64,000 nucleotides of DNA from Bacteroides sp. GTDB lineage: Bacteria > Bacteroidota > Bacteroidia > Bacteroidales > Bacteroidaceae. A program made the position numbers and the translations under genes. Below, one piece after another: positions 27,601-36,420 of this stretch; position 1 is the stretch's first letter, and each line of letters starts with the position of its first letter. The notes below the pieces were generated by a model. That model was not told the origin of the DNA and searched no databases. It saw nothing but the letters and a program-made list of their open reading frames with translations. Where the stretch lies: contig JAJQAY010000027.1 of assembly GCA_021203515.1 (NCBI GenBank), forward strand, positions 1 to 64,000. The letters run 5' to 3'.

Positions 27601-28991
27601 ACTTTGGAACGCTTATTAAAAAATTCCAAGAATAGCGATACCCCGATACTCCCCACAATAACGAAAAACAACAGCCAGTTCAGTTCTCTGGCTTCCTGTT
27701 CCAAAGCTTGATAGCGACTTTCCAACTCTTTATCCTGCCGGGTGCCTTCCAGAATGTCCAGATAAATATTCCGGTTGTAATCCGAATATTCCTTCATCCC
27801 CAGTCCGGCATATGTCACGCTCAACTGCTCACGTATCCGTGAAATCCACTCGGGCACTGTCTTCATTTTCTGCTGTATCCATCCCTTCTCCACAGAAATC
27901 GTATCTCTGCGACCATATGTTTTTAGCCAGTCCAAACTATCATGGCAATCGTAAAAACGACGATGATGATTGTTGACGCATTCCAAAGCCAACTCCAATG
28001 TATCGAGTGCCGCTTCATACTGTCCGTGTGCATTCAGATACTTGCCGATAGATACATAAGCTCCCGCAATCTGATATAAATCATTGTATTGGCGGAATTT
28101 CTGCAAAGCCAACTGTCCCAGACGCATCGGTAGCAACGAGTCTATCGGTTCTCCAAACTGTTTCAACGCATGCGAACGACGACTTTGGAAGAATTCATAG
28201 TTATCCGGAGAAGCCGTCAGATTGGCCAGTCCCTGCACCCCGTTTCCCTCGAAATAGAGATACCCTTTCCGGGAAGCCAGCCTCCAAGTAGTGTATAGTT
28301 CGTCAAACTCTTTCAGTCGTCGTTCGTCCGAAGTTTCTCCGTTACACAAGGAGGCTGAACCTTTTATATAATGATAATATAATAATTGATTGGTGTCCGC
28401 CGCCAGTTCCTCATTCTCCGGAACTTCATTGATAGATGCCACTGCTTCCGAACGTTGCTGCAAGTAATAATAGTAGACGGCTGATACGATATGAAATTCC
28501 GAACGGGCGTAAGCCAACCGCATCCGTTCGTGTTTATCTACGAAAAGGTTATTGTCTTCGGCAATGCGTTTCATGCGGCGCAAGGCACTGTTATGATAAT
28601 CGTAAAACTCCTTATTCATTGCCGTCCGCTGATAAATCTTCATCAGCCCGACATCTGCAATCAGCAGTTCCAGTTCGTTCTTCGTCAAGTCGTAGACTTC
28701 ACGGTGATACTTCTCCGCTTGCTCAAAATCCATGCGCATGAAAGCACAGAACCCCAGATTATTGCAAGCTTCCGCTTTCCCCTGCCGATAGAGCCCTACT
28801 TCCTGATAGGCTTTTGTTGCCGCACAGCAAGAGGAATCCAGATTTTTATAACGATAAGCATAAGCCACTTGATTGAGCGAATCTATCAGATGCACTTCCC
28901 TAGTGGGAGCCGTACCCACGCACGAAACAGCCGCCATACCCATCAGGCATAGCACTCCCGCTGATAATAATATAGACGAAAGTCGTTTCAC
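24621..28991 (-). CDS. Double sensor histidine kinase (DUF5112/DUF5113 type)
   Basis: The 1456-residue protein consists of two sensor modules in series. Module 1 has an N-terminal lipoprotein-like signal (MKRLSSILLSAGVLCLMGMAA), TPR-like repeats (about residues 30-410), a transmembrane helix (about 435-455) and a HATPase domain with NTLAENARKYTPQGG and GSGFGLMNCKG (about 700-835). Near residue 844 a second signal-like segment appears (VIVLLAFLSLGITSCGK, with a lipobox-like ITSC). Module 2 then has a helical extracellular part, a transmembrane helix (about 1000-1022), a GAF-like region and a second kinase core with IKHETIYYPNKIK (His about 1232). It pairs with the response regulator downstream. 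The middle signal suggests a fusion of two genes. Confidence 0.8.
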   Translation of the reverse strand: MKRLSSILLSAGVLCLMGMAAVSCVGTAPTREVHLIDSLNQVAYAYRYKNLDSSCCAATKAYQEVGLYRQGKAEACNNLGFCAFMRMDFEQAEKYHREVYDLTKNELELLIADVGLMKIYQRTAMNKEFYDYHNSALRRMKRIAEDNNLFVDKHERMRLAYARSEFHIVSAVYYYYLQQRSEAVASINEVPENEELAADTNQLLYYHYIKGSASLCNGETSDERRLKEFDELYTTWRLASRKGYLYFEGNGVQGLANLTASPDNYEFFQSRRSHALKQFGEPIDSLLPMRLGQLALQKFRQYNDLYQIAGAYVSIGKYLNAHGQYEAALDTLELALECVNNHHRRFYDCHDSLDWLKTYGRRDTISVEKGWIQQKMKTVPEWISRIREQLSVTYAGLGMKEYSDYNRNIYLDILEGTRQDKELESRYQALEQEARELNWLLFFVIVGSIGVSLFLEFFNKRSKVQNRLHLHRLQSMLDICQKITTSIPVEAQTEEDIVEVILKAVRPDLEKLLGVKDVCIGNRQLVFPQRVGKDERAMLQVITPYIQWALDNGMTSISLEEEQRRLEKQRYIHEQHIAGNKRQNILKKACLSIVNGIHPYIDRILNEVHKLTQLGYIHDETIKKEKFHYLDELANTINEYNDILVLWIKMKQGTLSLNIETFELNELFDLLRKGNRAFEMKHLTLTVEPTDASVKADKALTLFMINTLAENARKYTPQGGTVKVYARREDDFVEISVEDTGCGLSAEDVAHIIGEKVYDSKSIGMNDAADREELRKNKGSGFGLMNCKGIIEKYRKTNELFKVCLFNVESTLGKGSRFYFRLPTGVRKTVIVLLAFLSLGITSCGKSVANDDLAEKHIPDSLTLIRQNEYEALLDSASDYADAAYSCNVDGDYEMALQYIDSAMLCLNEHYKKYAIYPYHPLMLTGDDVPAELDWWNRMFDTDYHVILDIRNEATVAFLALKQWDDYVYNNIAYTTLYKLLGEDQSLEGYYRELERSTNNKMVSILLFAFLFFTLCLGYYILYFRRRLINRWNLEQVLEINKQVFTASAVLAPETEEMLQREEDMLKDIPQQIVSEAFDAVNELLSIDRLGIAVYNENTHRLEYACNPPEETSETVPVWIEFMQTCFDEQKYLAENGMQALPLIVEAGSSSRCIGVLYLERSEGRQQESDHLLLELIARYVAIVIFNAVVKLATKYRDIETAQDEVHRALWEDSVLHVQNMVLDNCLSTIKHETIYYPNKIKQLIGKLRSGKLSGEEEQETVSAISELIEYYKGIFTILSQCASRQLEEVTFRRAVIAVPELMSAAEKYFGKASNGTPASIVFHTEAVGESVIGDMNQLRFLLESLIDEAIFVPMNGEIYLSSAVEGEFVRFLFTDTRRNKTRDELNQLFYPNLARMTAGEKGELHGTEYLICKQIIRDHDEFAGRRGCRINAEPAEGSGFTVYFTLPRKQNPPVR

Positions 28992-28995
28992 AAAG

Positions 28996-29003
28996 CAAAG
29001 CTA
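28996..29003 (-). promoter_or_regulatory. -7 box directly upstream of the double sensor kinase
   Basis: On the minus strand TAGCTTTG lies 5 bases before the start codon at 28991. With the usual distance from -7 box to start point, transcription would begin at or next to the ATG, giving a nearly leaderless mRNA. No clear TTTG at -33; TTTC is present about 17 bases upstream. Confidence 0.45.
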
Positions 29004-29046
29004 CGAATAAATCCGGGAAAGAAAAATATTTTTTCTACAATAAGTC

Positions 29047-29078
29047 TTGTATTATGTAACGGGAAATTCATACCTTTG
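29047..29078 (+). promoter_or_regulatory. Bacteroides-type promoter of prs
   Basis: TTG at 29047-29049, a 21-base spacer and TACCTTTG at 29071-29078 fit the Bacteroides consensus, 36 bases before the prs start. Confidence 0.7.
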
Positions 29079-29114
29079 CAGCAAATTAACAAATAGGTAA
29101 CATCTATTACAAAA

Positions 29115-30053
29115 ATGAGCCAAAAAGCACCCTTTATGGTATTCTCCGGAACAAATTCGAGATACCTTGCAGAGAAAATCTGCGCTAGCCTTGATTGCCC
29201 TCTAGGAAAGATGAATATCACCCACTTTGCTGACGGTGAATTCGCTGTATCTTATGAAGAGTCTATTCGTGGCGCCAATGTATTCCTTGTTCAATCCACT
29301 TTCCCTAATTCTGACAATTTGATGGAACTTCTGCTGATGGTAGATGCAGCCAAGAGAGCGTCTGCCAAGAGCATTATTGCCGTTGTGCCGTATTTCGGTT
29401 GGGCGCGTCAGGACAGAAAAGATAAACCTCGTGTTTCTATTGGAGCCAAGCTGGTAGCCGATTTGCTTTCGGTAGCAGGCATCGACCGTCTGATTACGAT
29501 GGACCTCCATGCCGACCAAATTCAAGGTTTCTTCAACATCCCGGTAGACCACCTCTATGCATCGGCTGTATTCCTTCCTTATATAGAATCACTGAAACTG
29601 AAAGATTTGGTAATCGCCACTCCTGATGTCGGTGGTTCAAAACGTGCCAGCACATTCTCCAAATATCTCGGAGCGCCCTTGGTGCTGTGCAACAAGACAC
29701 GCGAAAAAGCAAATGTTGTTGCCACCATGCAAATTATCGGTGACGTAAAAGATAAGAACGTAGTCTTGGTTGACGACATTGTAGATACTGCCGGCACCAT
29801 TACCAAAGCAGCCAACGTTATGTTGGAAGCCGGTGCCAAGTCTGTCCGTGCCATTGCCAGTCACTGTGTAATGTCCGACCCGGCCTCTTTCCGCGTACAA
29901 GAATCCAGCTTGACGGAAATGGTATTTACAGACAGTATCCCTTATTCCAAGAAATGTGCGAAGGTTAAACAATTGAGCATTGCCGATATGTTTGCCGAAA
30001 CCATCAAGAGGGTAATGAATAATGAGTCAATCAGTTCGCAATACATTATCTAA
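29115..30053 (+). CDS. prs: Ribose-phosphate pyrophosphokinase
   Basis: Prs makes 5-phosphoribosyl 1-diphosphate from ribose 5-phosphate and ATP, feeding purine, pyrimidine, histidine and NAD synthesis. The 312-residue protein shows the flexible ATP loop region VVPYFGWARQDRKDKPRVSIGAK (about residues 93-115; its middle WARQDRK is diagnostic), LITMDLHADQIQGFF and the PRPP-binding loop VVLVDDIVDTAGTI (about residues 215-228). Full length for class I enzymes. It has its own promoter and is divergent from the double sensor gene. A 35-bp perfect hairpin follows. Confidence 0.95.
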   Translation: MSQKAPFMVFSGTNSRYLAEKICASLDCPLGKMNITHFADGEFAVSYEESIRGANVFLVQSTFPNSDNLMELLLMVDAAKRASAKSIIAVVPYFGWARQDRKDKPRVSIGAKLVADLLSVAGIDRLITMDLHADQIQGFFNIPVDHLYASAVFLPYIESLKLKDLVIATPDVGGSKRASTFSKYLGAPLVLCNKTREKANVVATMQIIGDVKDKNVVLVDDIVDTAGTITKAANVMLEAGAKSVRAIASHCVMSDPASFRVQESSLTEMVFTDSIPYSKKCAKVKQLSIADMFAETIKRVMNNESISSQYII

Positions 30054-30073
30054 AAGGGGTTCCCTTGTTAGAT

Positions 30074-30157
30074 ATTAAAAGTTGAAAATTAAAAATTAAA
30101 GCTGCGCAGTTCGAACGAACATTGCGCAGCTTTAATTTTTAATTTTCAACTTTTAAT
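30074..30157. terminator. 35-bp perfect hairpin made of heptads, bidirectional terminator
   Basis: Arms 30074-30108 and 30123-30157 are perfect inverted copies around a 14-base loop. The AT-rich outer stem consists of 7-base words (AGTTGAA, AATTAAA, AATTAAA) and the tip is GC-rich (GCTGCGCA). It fills the convergent gap between prs and the MORN gene, ending at the MORN stop codon, so it can terminate both transcripts. Confidence 0.85.
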
Positions 30158-31315
30158 TTATTCAAGTCTTCCCATCTTATAAGTTCCCTTCCGTATCACC
30201 TTTCCGTTTTTATCCGTTTCTACAAACGCACCGTCTTTCTTTCCTTGCTTGAAGAAGCCCTCATAACGGTTACCGTTTTTGTCTTCCTGTACGCCGCTTC
30301 CTTCTTCCAGTCCGTCCACAAAACTGCCTTTATACTTGGTGCCGTCTGTCAGCTTTAATGTGCCCTGCCCGTTGAACTTATTATTTTTCCATTCACCTTC
30401 GTAGGAGTCTCCTACATTCCATCGGTATGTACCGTAACCGTTGCGTTGGTTATTCTTCCATTCGCCGTCATACACAGCACCGTTTGCCCAGGTAAATGTA
30501 CCGCGCCCGTCCTGCATACCGTCTTTGAAATTGCCTACATACTTGTTGCCGCTGGCATGATAATAGATACCTTCGCCCGTACGCTCGCCCTGTACATATG
30601 AACCTTCGTAGCGGTCGCCCGTATGGAAGAAATAGATACCCTTGCCATGCTGCATATCATCTTTCCAATCACCTACATATTTATCGCCATTGGCATATTC
30701 AAAAGTACCTTTGCCATCACGAACATCATTTTTCCAATGTCCGTCGTACTTGCAACCGTCATTCCAAACTAGCGATCCTTCACCGTCTTTCTTGTCATTC
30801 TTCCACGAGCCGACATATTTGGAACCGTTCTTCCACGTGTAAGTACCCTGACCTTCGCGCTTGTCGCCCATCCAGTCGCCCACATAAACATCACCGTTAT
30901 AATAGTACATCGTACCCTTACCCTGTTGGTAATCCTGATACCACATGCCGTCATAACGATTATTATTCATAAAATAGTAAATTCCCCGGCCATGCTGTTG
31001 GTCCTGAAACCATTGGCCTTCATACTTTTCGCCATCGGGAAAAGAATAAACGCCATAACCTTCGCGTTTGCCTTTCACATATTCGCCCTCGTAGACATCA
31101 CCGTTCTTGAAAACGGTTTTACCTTTTCCATTGGGCTTGCGGGATTTCATTTCACCGGTATATACCGCACCGTCCTTAAACGTATAGGTTCCGATTTTTA
31201 TATCTGAAGAAAAAGTACTTTTTATTTTATCCATAAAGCCACCTTTTTTCTCTTGGGCTGTGGCATTACCTTGTGACAAAAACAATAAAATGAGTGCAGT
31301 ATATAGATATTTCAT
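30158..31315 (-). CDS. Exported MORN-repeat protein
   Basis: The 385-residue protein has a signal peptide (MKYLYTALILLFLSQGNATAQ) and then about fourteen MORN repeats of about 23 residues (pattern YxGxWxxxxxxGxGxxxxxxGxx, for example KYVGSWKNDKKDGEGSLVW). A short C-terminal tail follows. MORN arrays form an elongated beta sheet used as a binding scaffold; partners are not known here. Positions 31356-31349 on the minus strand read TATCTTTG, a -7 promoter box about 33 bases upstream. The near-identical DNA repeats make copy-number change by recombination possible. Confidence 0.9.
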   Translation of the reverse strand: MKYLYTALILLFLSQGNATAQEKKGGFMDKIKSTFSSDIKIGTYTFKDGAVYTGEMKSRKPNGKGKTVFKNGDVYEGEYVKGKREGYGVYSFPDGEKYEGQWFQDQQHGRGIYYFMNNNRYDGMWYQDYQQGKGTMYYYNGDVYVGDWMGDKREGQGTYTWKNGSKYVGSWKNDKKDGEGSLVWNDGCKYDGHWKNDVRDGKGTFEYANGDKYVGDWKDDMQHGKGIYFFHTGDRYEGSYVQGERTGEGIYYHASGNKYVGNFKDGMQDGRGTFTWANGAVYDGEWKNNQRNGYGTYRWNVGDSYEGEWKNNKFNGQGTLKLTDGTKYKGSFVDGLEEGSGVQEDKNGNRYEGFFKQGKKDGAFVETDKNGKVIRKGTYKMGRLE

Positions 31316-31360
31316 CTTTGGTTACAAATTTCTAGATTAGGAATAGGGCAAAGATACAAT

Positions 31361-32690
31361 TTATCTGCCAAACCTGCAGGGTGCTCCCCGCTTTTTATGA
31401 CATTTTTTGCCCGATATGACTTCTTTTAATTTCTCTTTGCATAAATGTCGCCCGGCAAGTTCGCGTATGTCTTCCGGTGTGACGTCTTTTATTGCATGCA
31501 GGGCATCCTTAAAGTAAGTATCGGTAAATCCCGAAATCTGTATGAATATCCATGCATCTGCCAGCGAAAAAGCCGACTCATAGCTGCGGCACATCTCCCC
31601 CAGCATATAGTTTTTTACGGTAACCAGTTCTTCGTCAGACACCCGCTCGCTCTGCAAACGATCTATCTCATGATAAACTTCTTCGATGAGAGGCTCCACA
31701 AACTCGTTGGTTGTTTCTGCATTAATCACCAACATCCCCTTCCCCGGATAAGGCACAATTCCGGCAGAAATTCCATAGGTATAACCTTTCTCCTCGCGAA
31801 TGTTAGACATCAGCCGGCTTCCAAAATAGCCACCGAAGAGGGTTACCAATACACGTGCTTTCAAATAATCGGGATGTGTGCGTTCCAACGACAACATGCC
31901 CATGCGGACTGCACTTTGCATAGCGTCGGCACGCTCCACAAAAATCCGTTTCTCACCGGATGAAACAGGAAGATATTCCTTTCTCTCCGGTTTCCGGAAA
32001 TCCTGCCCGAAAGGCTCATCTCCAAACAACGCCTCTATGCGGCGGATACAATCGTCGCTAACCTTGCCGGAAAGGTAAATACTGCAATTCGTCGAATGAT
32101 AGTGCCGGTTATAAAACTCCTGCAACACATCCGGATGAATTTTGTAGTAATCCTCCTTTTGCACCAACCGCCCGCAGGGATGTTGCTCACTGCACACGGC
32201 TTTCATCAGCGCGCGATGTGCCAGAAAATCTACCTTAGAAGAATTTACAAGAAATTGCTGAACGTTATTGTCTACGATGACATTCAATTCTTTTTCCGGA
32301 AATATGGGCTCTTTCACGATAGACTCCAATATTTCCAACGTCTGCGACAAATATTTATTCAGGGAATTGAGAGTGATATAAGCATATTCCGACGCACTGG
32401 ACAATTCCAGCCACGCTCCGTAATAATCCAGCTTTTCGGCAATTTCCGATGCGCAATAACGGCGTGTTCCTTCACGCAGCATCCGGTTGGCAAAGAGTGC
32501 CTGCAAGGGTTGCGACTGTTGCCAGCGTCCGCCTTCCATCAACACGTCGATGCGCACTACTTCATTGTCACCGGCATTCAGCATATTCAAAGGGATGCCA
32601 TTGGGCATTATAATGCGCCGGGGCGCTTGTACCCCTAGTTGTTAAACCTCCCGAATGTCGGGTTGAACCATTCTATCCAAATATATCATC
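31361..32690 (-). pseudogene. M16-family peptidase homologue lacking HxxEH, with an early in-frame stop
   Basis: The open part (from about 32608) is a 415-residue pitrilysin/M16 fold protein (NGIPLNMLNAGDNEVVRIDVL, later GSRLMSNIREEKGYTYGISAG, the conserved C-domain motif). The zinc motif HxxEH expected after the first strand is absent; the aligned place reads LFANRMLREGTRRY. So it is probably a non-catalytic partner subunit. Upstream in the same frame, ATG 32690 gives MIYLDRMVQPDIREV, which fits a family N-terminus, then TAA at 32643-32645, then QLGVQAPRRIIMPNG. The stop is therefore a likely nonsense change of a Glu or Gln codon; translation could restart at ATG 32608. Confidence 0.75.
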
Positions 32691-32703
32691 AATCAAATAC
32701 TCG

Positions 32704-33459
32704 TTAACCTTTCAGAGTTTGCAGGAACTGTTCCGCACGTTCCAAATCCTGGGGTGTATCAATACCAATGGTTTCCACTTCTGTGATACCCGCTTTTATC
32801 GTGTATCCGTTCTCCAACCAGCGTAGTTGTTCCAGCGATTCCGACAGTTCGAGGGACGACTGGGGCAATGCGGTAATCTCCCTCAATACTTCTACGCGGT
32901 AGGCATACAAGCCGATATGTTTATAATAGGTATGGTTCGTCAGCCAGTCCTGCTTGCCTGCATTACGTTGGTAAGGAATGATGGAACGGCTGAAATAAAG
33001 TGCGTTCATGTTTTTGTTCAACACTACTTTGGGAGAGTTTACATTCTCCAACGCTTCGAAGCCGTTGTCCACCGTGAAGGGTTTCACTAATGTGGCAATC
33101 TGCGTTGCAGGGTTATTAAAGCAAGCCTTGACTGTTTCCAGTTGCAATGGCTGGATAAAAGGTTCATCCCCTTGGATGTTCACCACCACATCATAGTCCC
33201 CTCCTACTTTCGTGCAGGCTTCATAGCAACGGTCCGTACCGCTTTTATGGTGTACGGAAGTCATCACCACCTTTCCGCCGAATGCCTTGACGGCAGCCTC
33301 GATGCGTTCGTCGTCGGTAGCTACATAAGCATCATCCAGCACATCGGACACTTGTTCGTACACTCGTTGTATGACTGTTTTTCCACCCAACAGTGCCAAT
33401 GGTTTGGCAGGGAAACGCGTAGAGGCGTAACGAGCGGGAATAATTCCTAGAAATTTCAT
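32704..33459 (-). CDS. kdsB: 3-deoxy-manno-octulosonate cytidylyltransferase
   Basis: KdsB activates Kdo with CTP to CMP-Kdo, needed for the lipid A-Kdo core of lipopolysaccharide. The 251-residue product has the nucleotide-binding signature FLGIIPARYASTRFPAKPLA at residues 3-22, ATDDERI near residue 50, VVNIQGDEPFI near 95 and IGLYAYR near 189. Full length. It lies 13 bases upstream of the M16 homologue start and 36 bases after the folK-like gene on the same strand. The spacer to folK shows degenerate 7-base periodicity. Confidence 0.95.
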   Translation of the reverse strand: MKFLGIIPARYASTRFPAKPLALLGGKTVIQRVYEQVSDVLDDAYVATDDERIEAAVKAFGGKVVMTSVHHKSGTDRCYEACTKVGGDYDVVVNIQGDEPFIQPLQLETVKACFNNPATQIATLVKPFTVDNGFEALENVNSPKVVLNKNMNALYFSRSIIPYQRNAGKQDWLTNHTYYKHIGLYAYRVEVLREITALPQSSLELSESLEQLRWLENGYTIKAGITEVETIGIDTPQDLERAEQFLQTLKG

Positions 33460-33495
33460 TTGTATATTTACTGTTTAACTATTTACCATTCACGA

Positions 33496-33867
33496 TTAAG
33501 GTTGTTCCAACTCTTGCATCCCCCGGCAGATATAATCACGCTTCAGGTCCTTGGGCTTAAATACCCTGCCGTCACACGACAGTAAATCAATATCCAGCCG
33601 CACAATCTCCTGTTCCTTGTCTTCAAGTGTTCTTCCGGCTTCCCGCTCGATGGCCTTGAGCCGAGCCGTCACTTCCGCAGCGTCATAATCGGAGAAGAAA
33701 TGCGCCACCTGATTGGAAAATAAAGAGGGACGTTGCAAGTACAACGGCTTCGTATCTGCTTCTGCCGAAAAACGAATGTCCGGAAAGAACTCAGCCAATC
33801 GTCTACGGGCTAACGCGAGGTTCTCTTTCCGCTGCTCGTTACTACCTATGCAAATTGTGTAAAGCAC
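33496..33867 (-). CDS. FolK-like hydroxymethyldihydropterin pyrophosphokinase domain protein
   Basis: The 123-residue protein resembles the N-terminal and central parts of HPPK (FolK), which transfers pyrophosphate from ATP to 6-hydroxymethyl-7,8-dihydropterin: YTICIGSNEQRKENLALARRRL at the start, LKAIEREAGR and the metal-binding segment VRLDIDLLSCDGRV (DIDLL at about residues 91-95). It is about 30 residues shorter than E. coli FolK and the usual HPR loop is not clear, so a diverged enzyme is possible. It is between PBP1A and kdsB on one strand. Confidence 0.75.
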   Translation of the reverse strand: MLYTICIGSNEQRKENLALARRRLAEFFPDIRFSAEADTKPLYLQRPSLFSNQVAHFFSDYDAAEVTARLKAIEREAGRTLEDKEQEIVRLDIDLLSCDGRVFKPKDLKRDYICRGMQELEQP

Positions 33868-33874
33868 TTGAATA

Positions 33875-33895
33875 AATTAAAAGTTAAAAATTAAA
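33875..33895. repeat. Heptad-periodic spacer upstream of folK-like gene
   Basis: Three 7-base words in register: AATTAAA (33875), AGTTAAA (33882), AATTAAA (33889). A related TTTAATT-type pair lies at 33941-33954 across the PBP1A stop. Confidence 0.65.
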
Positions 33896-33948
33896 CGCTA
33901 TAAATCAACGTTCGCAACATGTAAAAGTCAGTATTTCTATTTTAATTC

Positions 33949-36273
33949 TTAATTAAAAATATCGTCCAATCCTAAGTCCGAAGCTGATCCTGTTGGCTCA
34001 TCAAAGCCAGCGTCTCCGCAAGGGTCGAAACCATCGGGCAATTGGAACGTCTCGGTTTCGTCATAGCCTAGGGACTTGTCCGCATAAACGTTCACCATAT
34101 ATTTTGCCCAAATAGGCAAAGCCATAGAAGCACCTTGCCCATGAAGCATGGTGTCGAAATGGATGTCGCGGTCTTCACCGCCTACCCAACAGCCGGATAC
34201 CAGCGAGGGTGTAAAGCTTATAAACCAACCGTCGGCATTATAGTTAGTCGTACCCGTCTTGCCACCCATGTCGGCTTTTACACCCAGGCGACGAACACGG
34301 TTACCCGTACCATCATTGATTACGGCACGCAGCATCACCAGCATTTTGTAAGCGCTCGACGCACTAATTACTTCCTGCATTTCGGGCGTAAACGTAGACA
34401 ACACATTACCTTCACTATCCTCGATACGAGTGACGAACACCGGAGCTACGCGAATACCTTTATTGGGAAATGCCGTATAAGCACTCACCATTTCGCCTAC
34501 GGAGATTTCACAAGGTCCGAGGCACAAAGATACGGAAGGGACAATATCCTTATTGCGCACTCCAAAACTGTGTACCAATCGTTTTAATTCATACGGGTTC
34601 AGCTTGCTCATCAGATAGGCGGTAATCCAGTTATCCGAATTGGCTAATCCCCATTTAACGGTCACCATTTCACCGTAACGCTTGTTATTGGCATTTCGGG
34701 GTGTCCACGGTTTCCCGTTCTCATCAATCAGCGTGTATTCCACATGACGCGCCTGGTCACAAGGAGAAAAACCATTCTCCATAGCCAGCGAATATACATA
34801 AGGTTTCATCGTAGAGCCTACCTGACGACGACCCACCATTGCCATGTCATACTTGAAATAGTTATGGTTCGGTCCGCCTACATAAGCCTTCACATGTCCG
34901 TTTCTCGGGTCCATCGACATGAAGCCCGCACGCAGGAAGAACTTATAATAACGTATGGAGTCCATGGGCGTCATAATCGTATCCTTCTCTCCGTTCCAAC
35001 TGAACACGGACATCTGCTCGGGAGTGTCGAACGCCTTTTTGATAGCCGCCTCCGATGCTCCGGCATTTTTCATGATGCGGTAACGGTCGGACTGCTTCAT
35101 GGCGCGTCCCAGAATTTCATCCACCTGCTCCTGCGTCAACCGGAATGTATAGGGCGCTTTCTTGGCTCCTTTCTTTTCTTTGAAGAAGTAACCCTGCAAC
35201 TCTTTCAGATGTTCGGTCACCGCATCTTCTGCATATTGCTGCATACGGGAGTTGATGGTGGTATAAATTTTCAATCCGTCGGTGTACAGGTTATAATGAC
35301 TGCCGTCTTTCTTGGTATTCTTTTCGCACCAGCCAAACAGCGGATTTGTTTCCCAGTCGAGGGAGTCTTCGTAATACTTCTGCATCTGCCAACCGCGATA
35401 ATCCGACTTCACGGGCTTCTTCGCATTCAGCACACCACGTAGGTATTCGCGGAAATAGGTGGCGAGTCCTTCGTTATGGTCTACACGGTGATAAGAAAGC
35501 TTCAGCGGCAGTGCTTGCAACGAGTTACACTCGGCAGCAGTGATATATCCGGCTTTCCGCATTTGGTCGAGTACCACATTGCGGCGTCCGCGCGTCCGTT
35601 CGTTATAGCGTACCGGATTATAGAGCGAAGGATTTTTGCACATGCCCACCAACGTGGCGGCTTCCTCTGTCTTCAAATCCTTCGGTTCGCAACCGAAATA
35701 AGTGAAAGCGGCAGTCTTCACGCCGACCGCATTGTTCAGGAAGTCGAACTTATTCAGGTACATCGTTAGGATTTCCTCTTTCGTGTAATAACGTTCCAGC
35801 TTCACGGCAATCACCCACTCGATAGGCTTCTGAAACAAACGTTCCGTAAAATTATCGGCACTGGGCGAATAGAGCTGCTTGGAAAGTTGCTGGGTGATGG
35901 TACTACCTCCACCCGCATTTGCCTGAAAAAAGAGACCGCGCTTCACCACGGCACGGAGCAGGGCAATGGCATCCACCCCCGAATGTTGAGTAAAGCGTAC
36001 GTCTTCCGTTGCAATCAAAGCGTTAATGATGTGGGGGGAAATGTCACTATATTCCACGAATACACGATTTTCCTTACTATAAGAATAAGTGCCCAGCACT
36101 TTCCCGTCTTCGGAAAAGACTTCGGTGGCAAACTTGTAATTCGGGTTTTCAAGGTCTTCGACAGGCGGCATATAGCCAATCCAACCTTTTGATATCGAGA
36201 AGAAAATGATGACGCATCCCAATGCTATCAATGCCAGTAAAATCCAAAGGCATTTAATGATTTTCTTTATCAT
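33949..36273 (-). CDS. Class A penicillin-binding protein (PBP1A-type)
   Basis: This bifunctional peptidoglycan synthase of 774 residues has an N-terminal cytoplasmic/transmembrane anchor (IIKCLWILLALIALGCVIIFF, about residues 5-25). A GT51 glycosyltransferase domain follows (ATEDVRFTQHSGVD, GGGSTITQQLSKQL about residues 121-134, KREEILTMYLN-like KEEILTMYLN), then a transpeptidase domain with the serine in GSTMKPYVY (about residue 486), SDNWITAYL and KTGTTNYNADGWF. It inserts and cross-links peptidoglycan in the periplasm. A minus-strand TACCTTTG box at 36315-36308 is a likely promoter. The upstream gap carries island 3. Confidence 0.95.
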   Translation of the reverse strand: MIKKIIKCLWILLALIALGCVIIFFSISKGWIGYMPPVEDLENPNYKFATEVFSEDGKVLGTYSYSKENRVFVEYSDISPHIINALIATEDVRFTQHSGVDAIALLRAVVKRGLFFQANAGGGSTITQQLSKQLYSPSADNFTERLFQKPIEWVIAVKLERYYTKEEILTMYLNKFDFLNNAVGVKTAAFTYFGCEPKDLKTEEAATLVGMCKNPSLYNPVRYNERTRGRRNVVLDQMRKAGYITAAECNSLQALPLKLSYHRVDHNEGLATYFREYLRGVLNAKKPVKSDYRGWQMQKYYEDSLDWETNPLFGWCEKNTKKDGSHYNLYTDGLKIYTTINSRMQQYAEDAVTEHLKELQGYFFKEKKGAKKAPYTFRLTQEQVDEILGRAMKQSDRYRIMKNAGASEAAIKKAFDTPEQMSVFSWNGEKDTIMTPMDSIRYYKFFLRAGFMSMDPRNGHVKAYVGGPNHNYFKYDMAMVGRRQVGSTMKPYVYSLAMENGFSPCDQARHVEYTLIDENGKPWTPRNANNKRYGEMVTVKWGLANSDNWITAYLMSKLNPYELKRLVHSFGVRNKDIVPSVSLCLGPCEISVGEMVSAYTAFPNKGIRVAPVFVTRIEDSEGNVLSTFTPEMQEVISASSAYKMLVMLRAVINDGTGNRVRRLGVKADMGGKTGTTNYNADGWFISFTPSLVSGCWVGGEDRDIHFDTMLHGQGASMALPIWAKYMVNVYADKSLGYDETETFQLPDGFDPCGDAGFDEPTGSASDLGLDDIFN

Positions 36274-36307
36274 GTTTACTTTAAAGATTTCAGTGTTTAC
36301 AATAGGG

Positions 36308-36315
36308 CAAAGGTA
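36308..36315 (-). promoter_or_regulatory. -7 promoter box of the PBP1A gene
   Basis: TACCTTTG on the minus strand, 35 bases upstream of the start codon, matches TAnnTTTG. No clear -33 TTTG. Confidence 0.5.
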
Positions 36316-36420
36316 CGTAATTATTATATATTATAGTCGATTTCCATCTTTTTTTTAGTTGTTTTTCGAGTATTAACGAATGTTTGTCACTGCTTTTCAC
36401 CTACATTCTATACGCTCTCC

